Below, one piece after another: positions 36,101 to 48,647 of a stretch of 64,000 nt of DNA. Position 1 is the stretch's first letter, and every line of letters begins with the position of its first letter. Below the pieces are notes generated by a model. That model was not told where the DNA came from. It ran no database searches and was given only the letters and a program-made list of their open reading frames with translations. Both the position numbers and the translations under genes were made by a program. The stretch is from Siphonodentalium dalli (Eukaryota; Mollusca; Scaphopoda; Gadilida; Siphonodentaliidae), in NCBI GenBank assembly GCA_032622095.1, contig CP136068.1:136407989-136471988 (forward strand). Direction: 5' to 3'.

Positions 36101-37797
36101 ATGGTGATTCCCAAAAGCAATGCCGTATATTCACTTCACCGAAATAATAAAACAAATTGCAAAAATACCAGTTGCAAACTTGACAAAAGGGATTAATTTC
36201 CACGACTGGATCTTCCTGAAATGTTGTGAATACCCTGTGCGAATGCATTCTCTTATATATGTTATTCTCCCATAGTAAGCCTCGCATATATAAGATAATG
36301 CACTGGCCTAACAATATTTACCTTGAACGCGTAAGTCAGTGCATTCTATTTTACATGTGAGGCTCCATATGGAGACTTGTCTATACAAGAGAATGGACTA
36401 GCACAGGATATGTAACGCTGTGCAGGCAAGGCTCCCGTCATGAAAGGGTAAATGGCGTATTTTATAATGTGCAGGGGTAGCCTGAGTGGACTTGATGCCC
36501 CACCACAGTTCAATTCACACCTACAGCTGGTGCAGCATTACATATCATGTGCCATGCATTCTCGTATATATGAGAGAATGCTCTGGCTTAAAAGGTCAAG
36601 GTACAAAGTTAGAACATAATGTCGGTTTGAAGGTGTCGGTCCGTAACCCGACGGTCCCATACCGTTTATTCAGTTCTACGGCGAATCACCGTTTTATCGG
36701 TGTCATTCGGTGACCCAATTATATGCGCCAGTGACTCCATACAGAATGACTAAATCTGACACTGCCTATATTAATTGTTTCTATTCTGTGCAATGAATTT
36801 TGCCAGAGATAATTCAATGCAATGCATTCCGGCGGCTTGCATCCAGTAATTAATTACGTTCGCAAACCCAGTTACATCTATCACTACCGATTTGTCTTTC
36901 GCATCTTGATCCTGATTACCGGTCCATATATAGGTACGTCACCAGATGGTCTCCGCGGGGTGTCCAAATTGCAATTCCCGAATGAATCCCCCCCCCTTGT
37001 ATCAGACTGAAATTTCCATGCTTGTGAAATGCCACTTGCACCTCCCCCACACACATTTGGGTTGGAATTTTCCAATTGGTATTTCAAGCTTCCCAAGGGA
37101 TTGAAACTACCAACATTTGTTGACGTTTGGGATAAACAAAACATTTCACAATGAATATTTGTTGGAAAATCAAACTATAAGAAAAATAGCAGCCAAAAGT
37201 TTTGATTTGAAATTTCCGACTTTAGAACTTTGTGTCAGTCATAACAATTGAAAATGTTGAAACTTATATACTCAAAATCACCTGCTTGCAGTCGATCCTC
37301 CATTGGTTACGCGGATGTACAGGTTTAGAAGTAATATATATATATATATATATTAGTATACGGTATCTCTAACATGGTGATTCCCAAAAGCAATGCCGTA
37401 TATTCACTTCACCGAAATAATAAAACAAATTGCAAAAATACCAGTTGCAAACTTGCCAAAAGGGATTAATTTCCATGACTGGATCTTCCTGAAATGTTGT
37501 GAATACCCTGTGCAAATGCATTCTCTTATATATGTGATTCTCCCATAGTAAGCCTCGCATATATAAGATAATGCACTGGCCTAACAATATTTACCTTGAA
37601 CGCGTAAGCCAGTGCATTCTATTTTACATGTGAGGCTCCATATGGAGACTTGTCTATACAAGAGAATGGACTAGCACAGGATCTGTAACGCTGTGCAGGC
37701 AAGGCTCCCGTCATGAAAGGGTAAATGGCGTATTGTATAATGTGCAGGGGTAGCCTGAGTGGACTTGAGGCCCCACCACAGTTCAATTCACACCTAC
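33117..37797. repeat. 1.27-kb tandem array, about 3.7 copies
   Basis: Units start at GGTCCATATATAGGTACGTC at 33121, 34387, 35652 and 36921, giving periods of 1266, 1265 and 1269 bp. The last unit stops near 37797. Each unit holds a C-rich TTCCAAC-type segment, an AT microsatellite, degenerate hairpin modules of the 382-bp piggyBac-like MITE (GAATGCATTCTCTTATATAT and neighbours) ending CATGAAAGGGTAAA, a small palindrome, and a segment with GTCGGTTTGAAGGTGTCGG. Copies are very similar. Frames of 60-100 codons recur in each unit and show no domain. Confidence 0.92.
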
Positions 37798-37951
37798 TTC
37801 TGTTGTGTTCTGATGTTCGAACCATCAGTCGGAAGTCCTAATAGATGGTTTATTGTGTGGCTACTACCGGTAGTAATATAGTCATTTTAAGTATTCATGT
37901 ACTAGTAGTGGGCATATCGTATAGTGTGCATATGATTTATCACCGCGAGCA

Positions 37952-39098
37952 TCTCATATATATTTTGAAGACATCTGTTTGTCTGTATGTTTGTTTGTCT
38001 GTCTGTCATAAATACAAATCTACGATTCTCGACCGATCGGGACGAAACTTGGTACGTGTGTGTAGTTTGACCAGGCGGTGGACGTTGTCGTATTGGCGAG
38101 CCCGTGCGGCGCCCGTTTCGCGCATGCGCAGACCAGATCTCGGAAACGGGTTTAGCTATCGACTTTAAATTTGATATGTGAATGTATCTTGCCCCGGATA
38201 CGAATTTTATCGGGTCGCCGAGCCCATGCGACGCCAGCTTCGCGCATGCGCAGACGAGATCTCGGAAACGGGTGGAGCTATCGACTTGAAATTTGGTATG
38301 TGAATGTATCTTGCCCCGGATACGAATTTTATCGGATCGCCGAGCCCGTGCGACGCCAGCTTCGCGCATGCGCAGACCAGATCTCGGAAACGGGTTGAGC
38401 TATCGACTTTAAATTTGCTATGTGAATGTATCTTGCCCCGGATACGAATTTTATCGGGTCGCTGAGCCCGTGCGACGACAGCTTCGCGCATGCGCAGACC
38501 AGATCTCGGAAACGGGTAGAGCTATCGACTTGAAATTTGGTATGTGAATGTATCTTGCCCCGGATACGAATTTTATCGGGTCGCCGAGCCCGTGCGACGC
38601 CAGCTTCGCGCATGCGCAGACGAGATCTCGGAAACGGGTTGAGCTATCGACTTTAAATTTGCTATGTGAATGTATCTTGCCCCGGATACGAATTTTATCT
38701 GGTCGACGATCCCGTGCGGCGTAAGCTTCGCGCATGCGCAGACGAGATCTCGGAAACGGGTGGAGCTATCGACTTGAAATTTGGTATGTGAATGTATCTT
38801 GCCCCGGATACGAATTGTATCGGGTCGTCCAGCCCGTGCGACACCAGCTTCGCGCATGCGCAGACCAGATATCGGAAACGGGTAGAGCAATCGACTTGAA
38901 ATTTGCTATGTGAATGTATCTTGCCCCGGATACGAATTTTATCGGGTCGCCGAGCCCGTGCGACGCCAGCTTCGCGCATGCGCAGACCAGATCTCGGAAA
39001 CGGGTAGAGCTATCGACTTGAAATTTCGGGTTGGGTAGAGCTATCGACTTGAAATTTGGTTTTTTAATAGCCCGGACAACGTCGGGCTCATCGGCTAG
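37952..39098 (+). mobile_element. Helitron-like non-autonomous element with tandem core
   Basis: The 5' end is A|TCTCATATATATTTTGAAGA and the 3' end is a hairpin (AGCCCGGAC, AAC loop, GTCGGGCT) followed by CATCGGCTAG|T. A 5' TC, a 3' hairpin just before CTRR, and insertion between A and T are the diagnostic Helitron ends. No Rep/helicase frame is present. The core is a 122-bp tandem array, listed separately. Close relatives are at 51408-52120 and 53830-54628. Confidence 0.75.
38097..39028 (+). repeat. 122-bp tandem array, eight units
   Basis: Units begin at 38097, 38219, 38341, 38463, 38585, 38707, 38829 and 38951 (the last is partial). Each contains CGCGCATGCGCAG, ATCTCGGAAACGGG, GAGCTATCGACTT and TCTTGCCCCGGATACGAATT. 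The CGCGCATGCGCAG word matches the consensus of the animal transcription factor NRF-1, giving eight evenly spaced copies. Minus-strand frames of 94 codons repeat every 122 bp and are artefacts. One more unit is at 51920-52080. Confidence 0.92.
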
Positions 39099-39562
39099 TA
39101 TATATATATAATGATTTATTTATTCATTCCCTATTATTGTTAGGCGTTGAATAAATCAATCATTTTATATATGCTCATTGTGATAAAATCGCAACAGTTG
39201 TAATCTATACTATATATTTTGAAAACACATACTTATGAACAAAGCAGAAGATACATTCAGTTCCACGCGAATTCGGTCAATGGTGAAAGTTACACGATGA
39301 CGTTGTTTGTCGACGAAATCGACACGATGACATGTTATATATGAATGAAATGAACATCCTGAACATTCAGAATTTTCTCTTGCCAAAATGTTTGCCAAAT
39401 GAAAAAATATTTTGCCAAATTAAAACAATATTTGGGGAATTGGGGAAATTATCGTGTTTTTATCTTTGTTATATATTGTAAAAACTAACCACAAACACGT
39501 GTAAAATGAGCTACCATTGACCTAAGTATAAATTCTGAACAGGCTATACATAAGCAGATGGG

Positions 39563-40340
39563 GTGAAGGAGAAGATCACTCGATCTTTTCGACCATCCCG
39601 GGCGCTTCGCGCCCATCTACTCACTTTATTATATAAGCAGATCACCAAGCGGCAACTCACCACTTACACACATACCACATTGCACGTGGACAGGGGCGGT
39701 GAACCACAATGGGAAACTGTGCATACTGCAAATGAAACTGTCACTTCTACTAACAATTTGAAAATGTTATGTTTAAATTCCTGCGGTCTATCTAGCAAAT
39801 TGAAATGTCCCGAATTCTGTTAACTTCTAAATGAGTATGACACCATTGGGTTAGTTGAGACAAAGATAGATGATGCAGATCTTTTAGTGTTTACTGGTTA
39901 TGAATTAACTTTTCGAAATCGCAAGACCCTTTCAAATGTAAAGTCCGGTGGGTTGTGTCTATTCGTGAAATCATCTTTAATTCCACACGTTAAAATAATA
40001 GAAAATAAATAAAAGAGTGTTCTGTGGTTTAAGTTGTCGAAAAGTATTATGAAATCAACCGATGATTTTTATTTTGGTATAATATATATACCTCCTGAAA
40101 ACAGCGACTACTCGAACGCCAGTCTATTCTCCGAAATATAGGACGAAATGATCAACTCCTTCGGTAATTGTAGATATTTGTGTTTGATGGGAGACTTTAA
40201 CGCCCGAACACGGGTGCTCAGTGATATACCCGAAGCGGACGACGAAGTCCCCATCCCGCACAGTATATGTATGAGTGGTTATAGAGTTACCCCGCATGCG
40301 CTGTACGATAGTGAGAGGCATTCGCAGGACACCAAGGTAA
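39563..40340 (+). pseudogene. LINE endonuclease domain, decayed
   Basis: One frame reads MLCLNSCGLSSKL near 39766, LVETKIDDADLLVFTGYEL, SGGLCLFVKSSL, FGIIYIPPENSDYSNASLF and LCLMGDFNART near 40180. These are the ordered blocks of an APE-type endonuclease (N, E, Y/P and GDFN blocks). The frame contains stops at 39821-39823, 40010-40012 and 40139-40141, so it is dead. The sequence is cut at 40340 by a TIR transposon. The linker and reverse transcriptase parts follow at 42111, 44595 and 46852. Confidence 0.75.
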
Positions 40341-42110
40341 TAGTCTGGTCGATAAACTAAATAAAATTTTAGGGTCAACGGTTCAACCTAGAATAAATTT
40401 GGACTAAGTTGGTTTCTATTCCATTTTGAATAGGAATATATCCTCTGTAACATATCCAAAATCCGCTAAAATCCGCATTGAGCATTTTCTGTAATCCAAG
40501 AAGGCGTCTATGATGGCAGTTGGTATTGAAAAATTCTGAATTTCGGTGGTAGGTGCGCCAACTAATACCAAATTAGTAATAAAATAAAATGCACACAAAC
40601 AATGCTTAGTCGTAAACCATATCGGTAGAAATGTCTGTCCCAATATGGCCGCCAAAATGAACAAAATCTAATGAAATTTACGATTTGTGGAAAATTTAAT
40701 AGCCAGTCATACAATAACGAACAAGCCCTCGAATTATACGAGGAAGAATGATTTCAGAGAATAAGGAGAGCTTTTAATAATAGATGTAAGAATTCTCTCT
40801 AATGAATCTCGCGAGAGAACAAACGAAAGTCAGGTCTCATACAACGATTAAATATGACTATTTGGGCGCCAAGAACAGAAGAATAATGTAGTTTTATCTT
40901 TACTGTTTATCTTGAATCGTGTAATATATGTGTATTACAAAAGTTAAATGTGATCTAATAGGGATGTATTGATTATGTGACCTTTTCTAGAAGCAGAAAT
41001 GTATGTAATGAAAACAGTCTCACGAATGTGACCGATAATCATTTATTTTTAAATCTAAAAGACCAAATCTGTCAAAATTCACTACTATAACACAGTATGG
41101 GAGCTATTCATATGGCACTAGGTAAAATGTGTAGATCCTATTGTCCGTGTCTTAAAAAAGTAGTCATAGTTGCCTCCGGTCAAGTGATTAAACACGAGTA
41201 TTTCGCTTTTATCACACAAATACATGGTTGTATACCATGAACGCAATTTATAAAAATACAAACGAGTACAATAGACTATCTTCAATAAATTTTCAACATA
41301 GCCAATTTTGCCTACATAGTCTGTGGCAGAGACTGTCTTTATACCTGGAAATTATATGTGCTTAAATGCATATCTGCTGCATACAAAACCACATATAGCA
41401 AAATTGAGTAAATGTTAAACGCAGAACTAATAACTTTAAACGCTGATGACCTGAAATGTAGCGCAAGTATGTGGGTGGCAATGTTAATATATAATTTCAA
41501 ACAACAAGATACTGGTAACTAATATTGTACATTGCATGGTACATATTCCCGTTGTTAAGTGTTGATTGAAGTAATTTGAACAAAATTGTCTACAAAGAAA
41601 CCGGTTTGGAAGCAGCATGAACATTAGTATTAAATAAAATGTACGATGTACAGTCTCTTCGATCTAGTGAGATAGGGTACTATTCGGTTGAAGAGATGGG
41701 TATTTCCTTACAGTATAATCAGCATTACGACATACGTGTATGGTTTATTATCACGGATAGTGTTGAATATTCCGGAAATATAAATATAGTATTTACACAG
41801 CAAGGGTGTGCATGCACTTCAGTGTCTGCGTTACATTAAATAATTAATCATCATTCCAAATGAAACTACCACGCACTGTGTGACGAAATATTACTTCGTG
41901 TGTCACATGCCCGAAATAAATGTTTTTGGTCCGATTGTTGGATACATTCTAAACAGAAAACCCGAACGTAAATCATTGGGTTAGCGTGTGTTGCAGTGAT
42001 CGATAAATCATTCAGATAGATCTGTTTTAATTATATGTGCACCTTGAAAGATATATAACAACATATTTGTAAATTACCAATGTGTATTTTCGCTTATAGG
42101 TGGTTATCCA
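40341..42110 (+). mobile_element. TIR transposon copy A, right end missing
   Basis: Starts TAGTCTGGTCGATAAACTAA at 40341 and aligns along its length with copy B (44653 to about 46500), with few differences. The last about 360 bp of copy B, including the right terminal repeat, are absent. Sequence after about 42110 is LINE coding DNA. No transposase is encoded. Confidence 0.75.
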
Positions 42111-42354
42111 ATATGTTTATGAATCGTTTGGACATAACCGCGTTATCTGTAAACGCGATAACGACAAACCTTGGTTTAACCAAGAGTGCAGGAAAGCGAG
42201 AAAAAAATACTTAGACCCAAAGCGACCAATAATTTATTTAAATCAGAACAAACCAAGAGACATGCAGTCAGATGCTCGTAGCCCGTTTATATATAACCAT
42301 GGGTATATGCGAAAAATACACAACGAAAACACACTCCACAGTTTGGATCGATAA
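42111..42354 (+). pseudogene. LINE linker fragment between endonuclease and RT
   Basis: The frame includes DNDKPWFNQECRKARKKYLD, the KPWF-x2-EC-x2-ARKKY signature that lies between the endonuclease and reverse transcriptase in many LINEs. Its position after copy A, and its orientation, fit the same LINE as 39563-40340. It stops at 42352-42354. Confidence 0.6.
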
Positions 42355-44590
42355 GTCTTGCCCTGTGTATTTTGATGTTGAATTTTTTGACAATCGGTCT
42401 TCCGTATCATTTCTACAACACAATTATCGTCTTACTTGCAGCACGACTTTAACGTGTGATCGTCACGGAAGCGTTTCTTTCAGAGTATGGTTAATACATT
42501 GCCGCCGGTGAAGTGTATTCTCGGATAAGAAACAAATAGGTCTATGCCGAGGGAATAAACTAAATTTGCGAGAGGCACCCCTGGTTGAGTGTGGGATATT
42601 TGGCACTCGATACTTGGTTTGAGGGTTTTCGTTGGGTTTTTCTATTTCAAAATATATTTATCAGCCCTAACACACCTCTATCAGATGGAAGAAGCTGACT
42701 TACTGATATTCTCCACCTTGGAATTTCCAACCGCACCCCACCCCATTGAACCACACTAAACTCATAAGTTTGCGTAAATCAATTTGCACCCCCCCCCTTT
42801 GATTTTTCCCAAATGTTCCCTCACAGACTACCAGATGGTAGACTATTCCAAATGAACCAGTAATATTGGAGCCACTTGTCGTGCGGGGGGGGGGGGGAGA
42901 TGGTTCGGCCCAGTATGAGATTAAAACATCTTAACATCTAGTGGTATAACACCACACAAATTTACACCCCGATCTATTTTTTTCTTAAATTAATTAGCGA
43001 GTAACTACTGTCAAGGACACAGAACACACGGGTCGGTCGATGGTTAGGCCCCGCGATGTGAGAACATATTTGAAATATGAACATGAACATTTGACATTCC
43101 TATAGCATAGACCGGCCTCAAGTTTTCCAATTCTGGGAAATTATTAACCTGACACTCACCCATATGTTTCAAAATTGCCAACTGATGGCCATTTGAGTCC
43201 ATAATTTTGCAAATGAAAGGGAAATATGCAAATGTTGGTCTAAAAACAACAAATTCGTCACTAAGAAAGTGTTGGAAAATCAAACTACGAGAACAACTTC
43301 ACACTAATTTTGGTGTGAATTTTCCAATTAATTTTGCTCGGGGTATTAGGTATGGCTACAATTGGGGGTAAGACCCCTGCATAACCACCCCTGTCGATAA
43401 GTCCCTACTTGATACCCCATGCTAAATAATCGATACTAAGTTATGTTGGGTGGCACCGGGGGTCAGGGGCTACATCCCAGCCCTGTCGGGGAGTCATAAC
43501 CATCCCCGTCGGTGAGTTATGTAATGGTCAACCCGGCAGCTAAAGCCCCCCCCCCTGTCGGGGATATCCTGGTGCCACCCCTGTTTGAAATCATAAAAAA
43601 CTTTTAAAGAAAAAGACCACATATTGAGCAGAAATCAAGGGGAAATGAGCTCTCGTAACCACAAAAGTGCACTAAAGACATCCCAATAAATCCAAATTAG
43701 ATGCAACCGCATGTTGTATATATATGGTATTGTTCTGTTTGCCTCTCTATATCCAGGGACGTGGCTATATGGTTTTCGTTAGGGGGTGTCCACCATGGGA
43801 AATTCCAACTGCACCCCCTTGAATCAGAATCACCCCAAACACAAATTCCATTTGCAGCACCCCCTTGTACATCAGTGCTCTCGCCTAATATCCTATATAT
43901 ATATTTTTTAAAACATGGTTCTATATTCCAGGTTTGAAAATTCAGATAGTTTACCCTGAACAATTGCATAAATCATAACATCTAATGGTCTAACTCCAGA
44001 CAAATGCCCACGGCTACGGGCAAGAGGCGGGGACACACTGGGTTGACCATGGTTCTTCGGCCCGGTGTGAGAAATATTTTAAAACTATAAAAGAAAATAT
44101 TAAATCCTAGCATGCATCTAGACTGGCCTCAACTGAACCTTTCCTGGTGTTGGAAATTTCCAACTGTTGAACATTTTGACCAAAGTTGGGGGGGGGGTGA
44201 GACATCCCAACCTCCCCCTGTCGCCACGTCTCTGTCTATATCATATAAATACTTTTTCTAAAAACCCTTAAACCAACTCGACGTGCGATTTCCCTGCGCT
44301 CCTGTTGCGCAAATTCTAGTATAAAAAGTGCGTCTATTTCAGACAAAGTTCAAACAGTAAATGTGACCAGACAAGACATAGAAACCGCTAATCTCATATT
44401 ACCAATCTGACAACACCAGTCGAACATGATTACCTTTCAAAGCAATAACACCGGGCACCATGTTACGGACAACCACAGGCATGCACACCATGGATAAATA
44501 CACGGTGAAAAGAACGGCGTTTTTTTGGTACGGTTATATCTGGCATATACCCATGGTTATATATAAACAGGCTACGAGCATCTGACTGAT
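42355..44590. repeat. C-rich TTCCAAC-family repeats, no gene
   Basis: Includes at least two copies of the C-rich family (around 42700-43330 and 43740-44220), with G or C runs near 42786, 42885, 43548 and 44190. A GC-rich inverted repeat between GGGTGGCACC (about 43449) and GGTGCCACCC (about 43571) lies between them. The segment separates the LINE linker from its RT, so it was probably inserted into the LINE. Confidence 0.45.
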
Positions 44591-44594
44591 GGAC

Positions 44595-44652
44595 TTTAGA
44601 AGAATATAACTTCTGGCATAGCAGGTCAATGTTTACAATTTATAATGAATAT
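44595..44652 (+). pseudogene. LINE reverse transcriptase, segment left of insertion
   Basis: The last codons before copy B read SGIAGQCLQFIMN. Joined across the insertion they continue in frame with MYSRVKLLVKIYSN at 46852. This is the RT region just before the GVLQG block. Confidence 0.6.
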
Positions 44653-46848
44653 TAGTCTGGTCGATAAACTAAAATTTTAGGGTCAACCTAGAATTTTTTT
44701 GGACTAAGTTGGTTTCTATTCCATTTTGAAGAGGAATATATCCTCTATAACATATCCAAAATCCGCTAAAATCCGCTTTGAGCATTTTCTGTAATACAAG
44801 ATGGCGTCCATGATGGCAGTTGGTATAGAAAAATCCTGAATTTCGGTGGTAGGTGCGCCAACAAATACCAAATTAGTAATAAAATAAAATCCACACAAAC
44901 AATCCTTGGTCGTAAACCATATCGGTAGAATGTCTGTCCAAAATGGCCGCCAAAATGGACAAAATCGAATGAAATTTACAATTTGCTGAAAATTTAATAG
45001 CTGGTTATACAAGAACGAACAGGCCGTCGAATTATACGAGGAAGAATGATTTCAGAGTATAAGGGGAGCTATTAATAATAGTATGTAAGAATTATCTCTA
45101 ATGTATCTCGCGAGAGAGCAACCGAAAGCCAGGTCTCATACAACGATTGAATGTGGACTTTTTGGGCGCCAAGAAATAGAAGAATAAAGCATTTTTATCT
45201 GTACTGTTTATCTTGAATCGTGTAATATATGTGTATTAAAGCAGTTAAATGTGATCTAATAGGGATGTACTCATTGTGTGACCTTTTCTAGAAGCAGAAA
45301 TATATGTAATGAAAACAGTCTCACGAATGTGATCGATAATCATTTATTTTTGAATCTACAACACACAGTCTGTCAAAATTCACTACTATAGAACAGTATG
45401 AGAGCTATTCATATGGTACTAGGTAAAATGTGTAGATCCTATTGTCCGTGTCTTAAAATAGTAGTCATAGTTGCCTCCGGTCAAGTGATTAAACACGAAT
45501 ATTTCATTTTTATCACACAAATACATGGTGGTATACCATGAACGCAATTGATCAAAATACAAAGGATTACAATAGACTATCTTCAATAAATTCTCAACAT
45601 AACCCAATTTGCCTACATACTCTATGGCAGAGACTGTCTTTATACCTGGAAATTATGTGCACTTAAATGCACTAAGGCCACATATACGCGAAACGTACGA
45701 CCTTTCCTGCAACCGCATCGCCGCGTTTACCCATTCTCCCTAATGTTACACATATCTGCTGCATACAAAACCATAATAGCAACATTGAGTGAATGGTAAA
45801 CGCAGAACTATTAACTGTAAACGCTGATGACCTGATATTTAGCGCAAGTATGTGGGTGGCAATGGTAACATAATTTCAAACAACAAGATACTGACAACTA
45901 ATAGTGTGTATTGCGTGGTACATATTCATGGTGTAAAGTGCCGATTGAAGTAATTTGAACATACTTGTCTACTAAGAAACCGGTTTGGGGGCACCATGAA
46001 AATTAGTACTAAATAAAATGTACGATGTACAGTCTCTTCGATCTAGTGAGATAGGGTACTATTCTGTTGAAGAGATAAGTGTTTCTTGACAGTATAATCA
46101 GCATTACGACATTCGTGTAAGGTTTATTGTCACGGAGAGTGTTGAAAATTCTGGAAATATAACTAGTATTTACACAGATAGGGTGGGCACTTCAGTTTCT
46201 GCTTTACATTCAATAATTAATCATCATTCCAAAAGGAAACTACCACGCACTGTGTGACGAAATATTACTTCGTGTGTTGCATGCCCAAAATAACTGTTTT
46301 GGTCCGACTGTTGGATGTATTCTAATAAGAAAAACCCGAACGTAAATCATTGGGTTAACGTGCGTAGCAGTGATCGATAAATCATTCAGATAGATTTGTT
46401 TTAATTATATGTGTACCTTTAAAGATATATAACAACATTCTTGTAAATTACAAATGTGTATTTTCGCTTATAGGGGGTTATCCCATATGTTGCTTTCATC
46501 GTAGCATGGATTGTAGTTGCGGCCATTTTGACAGCCATTTCATCGCCGCGATTGTATTATTTTCTGTCCTTGTCACTCTATTCGCCCCCTATACTCTTTT
46601 ACACAAACTGGTATATATCGGATGGAGGATTAATGCGTTCTGGTGTCGCCGATGAGGGATATTGTGGAAAAACGTACTTCGCAAGGTCGAAAAATAAGAA
46701 TTTTTTAAAATCTCCGTAAAAAAGTTTGCTCAAAGCGGATTTTAGCGGATTTTGGATATGTTGTAGAGGAAATATTCCTCTTCAAAATTGAACAAAAACC
46801 AACTTAGTCCAATTTTTTTCTAGGTCAAACCTTTTATCGACCAGACTA
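44653..46848 (+). mobile_element. TIR transposon copy B (2196 bp), complete
   Basis: Terminal inverted repeats of about 125-130 bp: TAGTCTGGTCGATAAA at the left, its inverse ending at 46848. The flanks carry TAT on both sides (44650-44652 and 46849-46851). Excision of the element plus one TAT restores the LINE reading frame, which confirms both boundaries. A 3-bp duplication is seen in PIF/Harbinger and some other superfamilies. With no transposase present the family is undecided. Internal frames are short and look non-coding. Confidence 0.85.
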
Positions 46849-46851
46849 TAT

Positions 46852-48383
46852 GTATAGTCGTGTCAAATTATTGGTTAAAATATATAGTAATATTTCAGAC
46901 ACCTTTAAGTGTCACTCTGGGGTTTTGCAGGGAGAGAACTTATCATTTTTTTTATTTTCGTTGTACATCAACGACCTTGAAGGTTTTCTATCAGCCAATA
47001 ACGTCCAAGGACTCGGTACCATTCAAACTGCTCTTTCAAATGAACTTGATGTGTATACCAAATTACCTGTATTATTATATGCAGATGACACCGTTATTCT
47101 TGCAAAAACAATGAAGGATATAAGAAGAAACATGAACATATTTTCGCATTATTGTTCATTATGGAGACTCACCATAAAAACATCGAAAACCAAAATGATG
47201 GTGCTTGGGTCGGGTAGGAAGCCACGCACTCGACTAAATGTGAATGGACAATAGATCGAAATTGTAAATGAATGTACCTACCCTGGAATTCCTATTATAC
47301 CAAAGATAATAATTTTAGTAAAGCCCGTAAATATATGCTTTCGAAGGCAAATCGGGCAATGTATAGTTTAATTTACAAATCGAGAGAATTGTGTATACCA
47401 CTACAGCAAATAGAACTTTTCTCCAAAAACCGTTAAACCGATTATCTTATATGGTTGTGAGATTTGGGGTTACCAAGACATACATGAACTTGAGAGACTG
47501 CGAATTAAACATTTGAAGTTCATTTTGAATTTGAAATCGAGCACACCAGATTTCATGGTATATGGATAAACGGGAGTTTGTCCCCTCCGTGTAGATATTG
47601 ATACTAGGATGATAACGTACTGGGCAAATGTTGTTTAACGCAGGATGAAAACAGATTAACGAAATATTTTATTCGCACTTGTTACGCTTGTTTAGAAATA
47701 TGAGATTTATGCACCCATGGGTATCGCACGTTGAAAACATTTTACTGAAAACTGATCATTATTACCTGTGGGACATACACGTGTCGGAAAGTATTGAATC
47801 ATCTTGGTTCGTTAGTCACACTTTATATAACAGATTGACACAAACGAGTAAATTATATGAGTAAATGTTCTTCATATAATGTTTTCAAAACTGATTTTAG
47901 AGCCGAACGTTATTTAAATATCACGTCTATGAAGGACGTCAGAACTATGGCTAGGTCAGATGCGGAAGCCGTCACTTATCCATTGAAACTAGTACATGGA
48001 ATGAATCCAGAAACACTCAATTCTGTAACTTGTGCAGTGGAGATAGAGTTGGAGCCGAATACCATTATATCATGAATTGTGACGCTATATACATATGGTC
48101 ACCGAGAAGACGATTCATACCTTTGTCGTTAACAAGTTACCCTAACTTGATACAGTTTAAGATAATCATGGGAACACACGGCGCTGTATTAATACACAAA
48201 ATGTGTGGATTATCAGAAATATAGAACAACTAACAGGTTCACAGCCAAGACAAATAAATACAATACAGTAATGTTTATATATTTAATGACCGTCATCGTC
48301 ATATATTATTTATGTTATATTATTTGTGACCTCTCAGACTCGTCAATTTTTTGACCTATTGAGAGTGAATAAAGAATTGAATT
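46852..48383 (+). pseudogene. LINE reverse transcriptase and C-terminal part, decayed
   Basis: The reading starts MYSRVKLLVKIYS, then CHSGVLQGENLSFFLFSLYI and VLLYADDTVILAKTM (RT active-site YADD near 47080), then LTIKTSKTKMMVLGSG. A stop at 47252 and several frame changes follow. The thumb and later parts are readable in pieces: LYGCEIWGYQDIHELERLRI, VFKTDFRAERYLNI. The C-terminal CNLCSGDRVGAEYHYIMNC zinc-type motif lies near 48025-48080. AATAAA at 48368-48373 and a short TTGAATTG tail mark the 3' end. It is the 3' part of the LINE beginning near 39563. Confidence 0.75.
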
Positions 48384-48647
48384 GTCGCCATTCACAATCG
48401 GCTGATCAACCTATTGTCTTATAGTCGCTGTTAATAGAAGGCAGACAGACGTGCTATATAATGTTGCCATTAATATGCATTGTTACATTGTGTCCACAAT
48501 CCAATCGGACAAAGGGAGGATTAACTGTAAAAACAAATTTAAATTAACTTTTGTCGTATCATGTTACAAATTACTTACAGCAGCTTCAATGAAAACTTTG
48601 CAGAAACAAACACACAGACAGACATACGTTCCAAAATATATAGTAGA

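Noticed and set aside
33117-37797. Regular repeats considered as a CRISPR array
   Set aside because: The unit is 1.27 kb without spacers, and all other evidence points to animal nuclear DNA.
33919-37825. Recurring frames of 60-100 codons in the 1.27-kb array
   Set aside because: They repeat with the tandem unit, contain no domain and cover hairpin DNA.
38207-38979. Series of 94-codon minus-strand frames spaced 122 bp apart
   Set aside because: They are shadows of the 122-bp tandem array inside a Helitron-like element.
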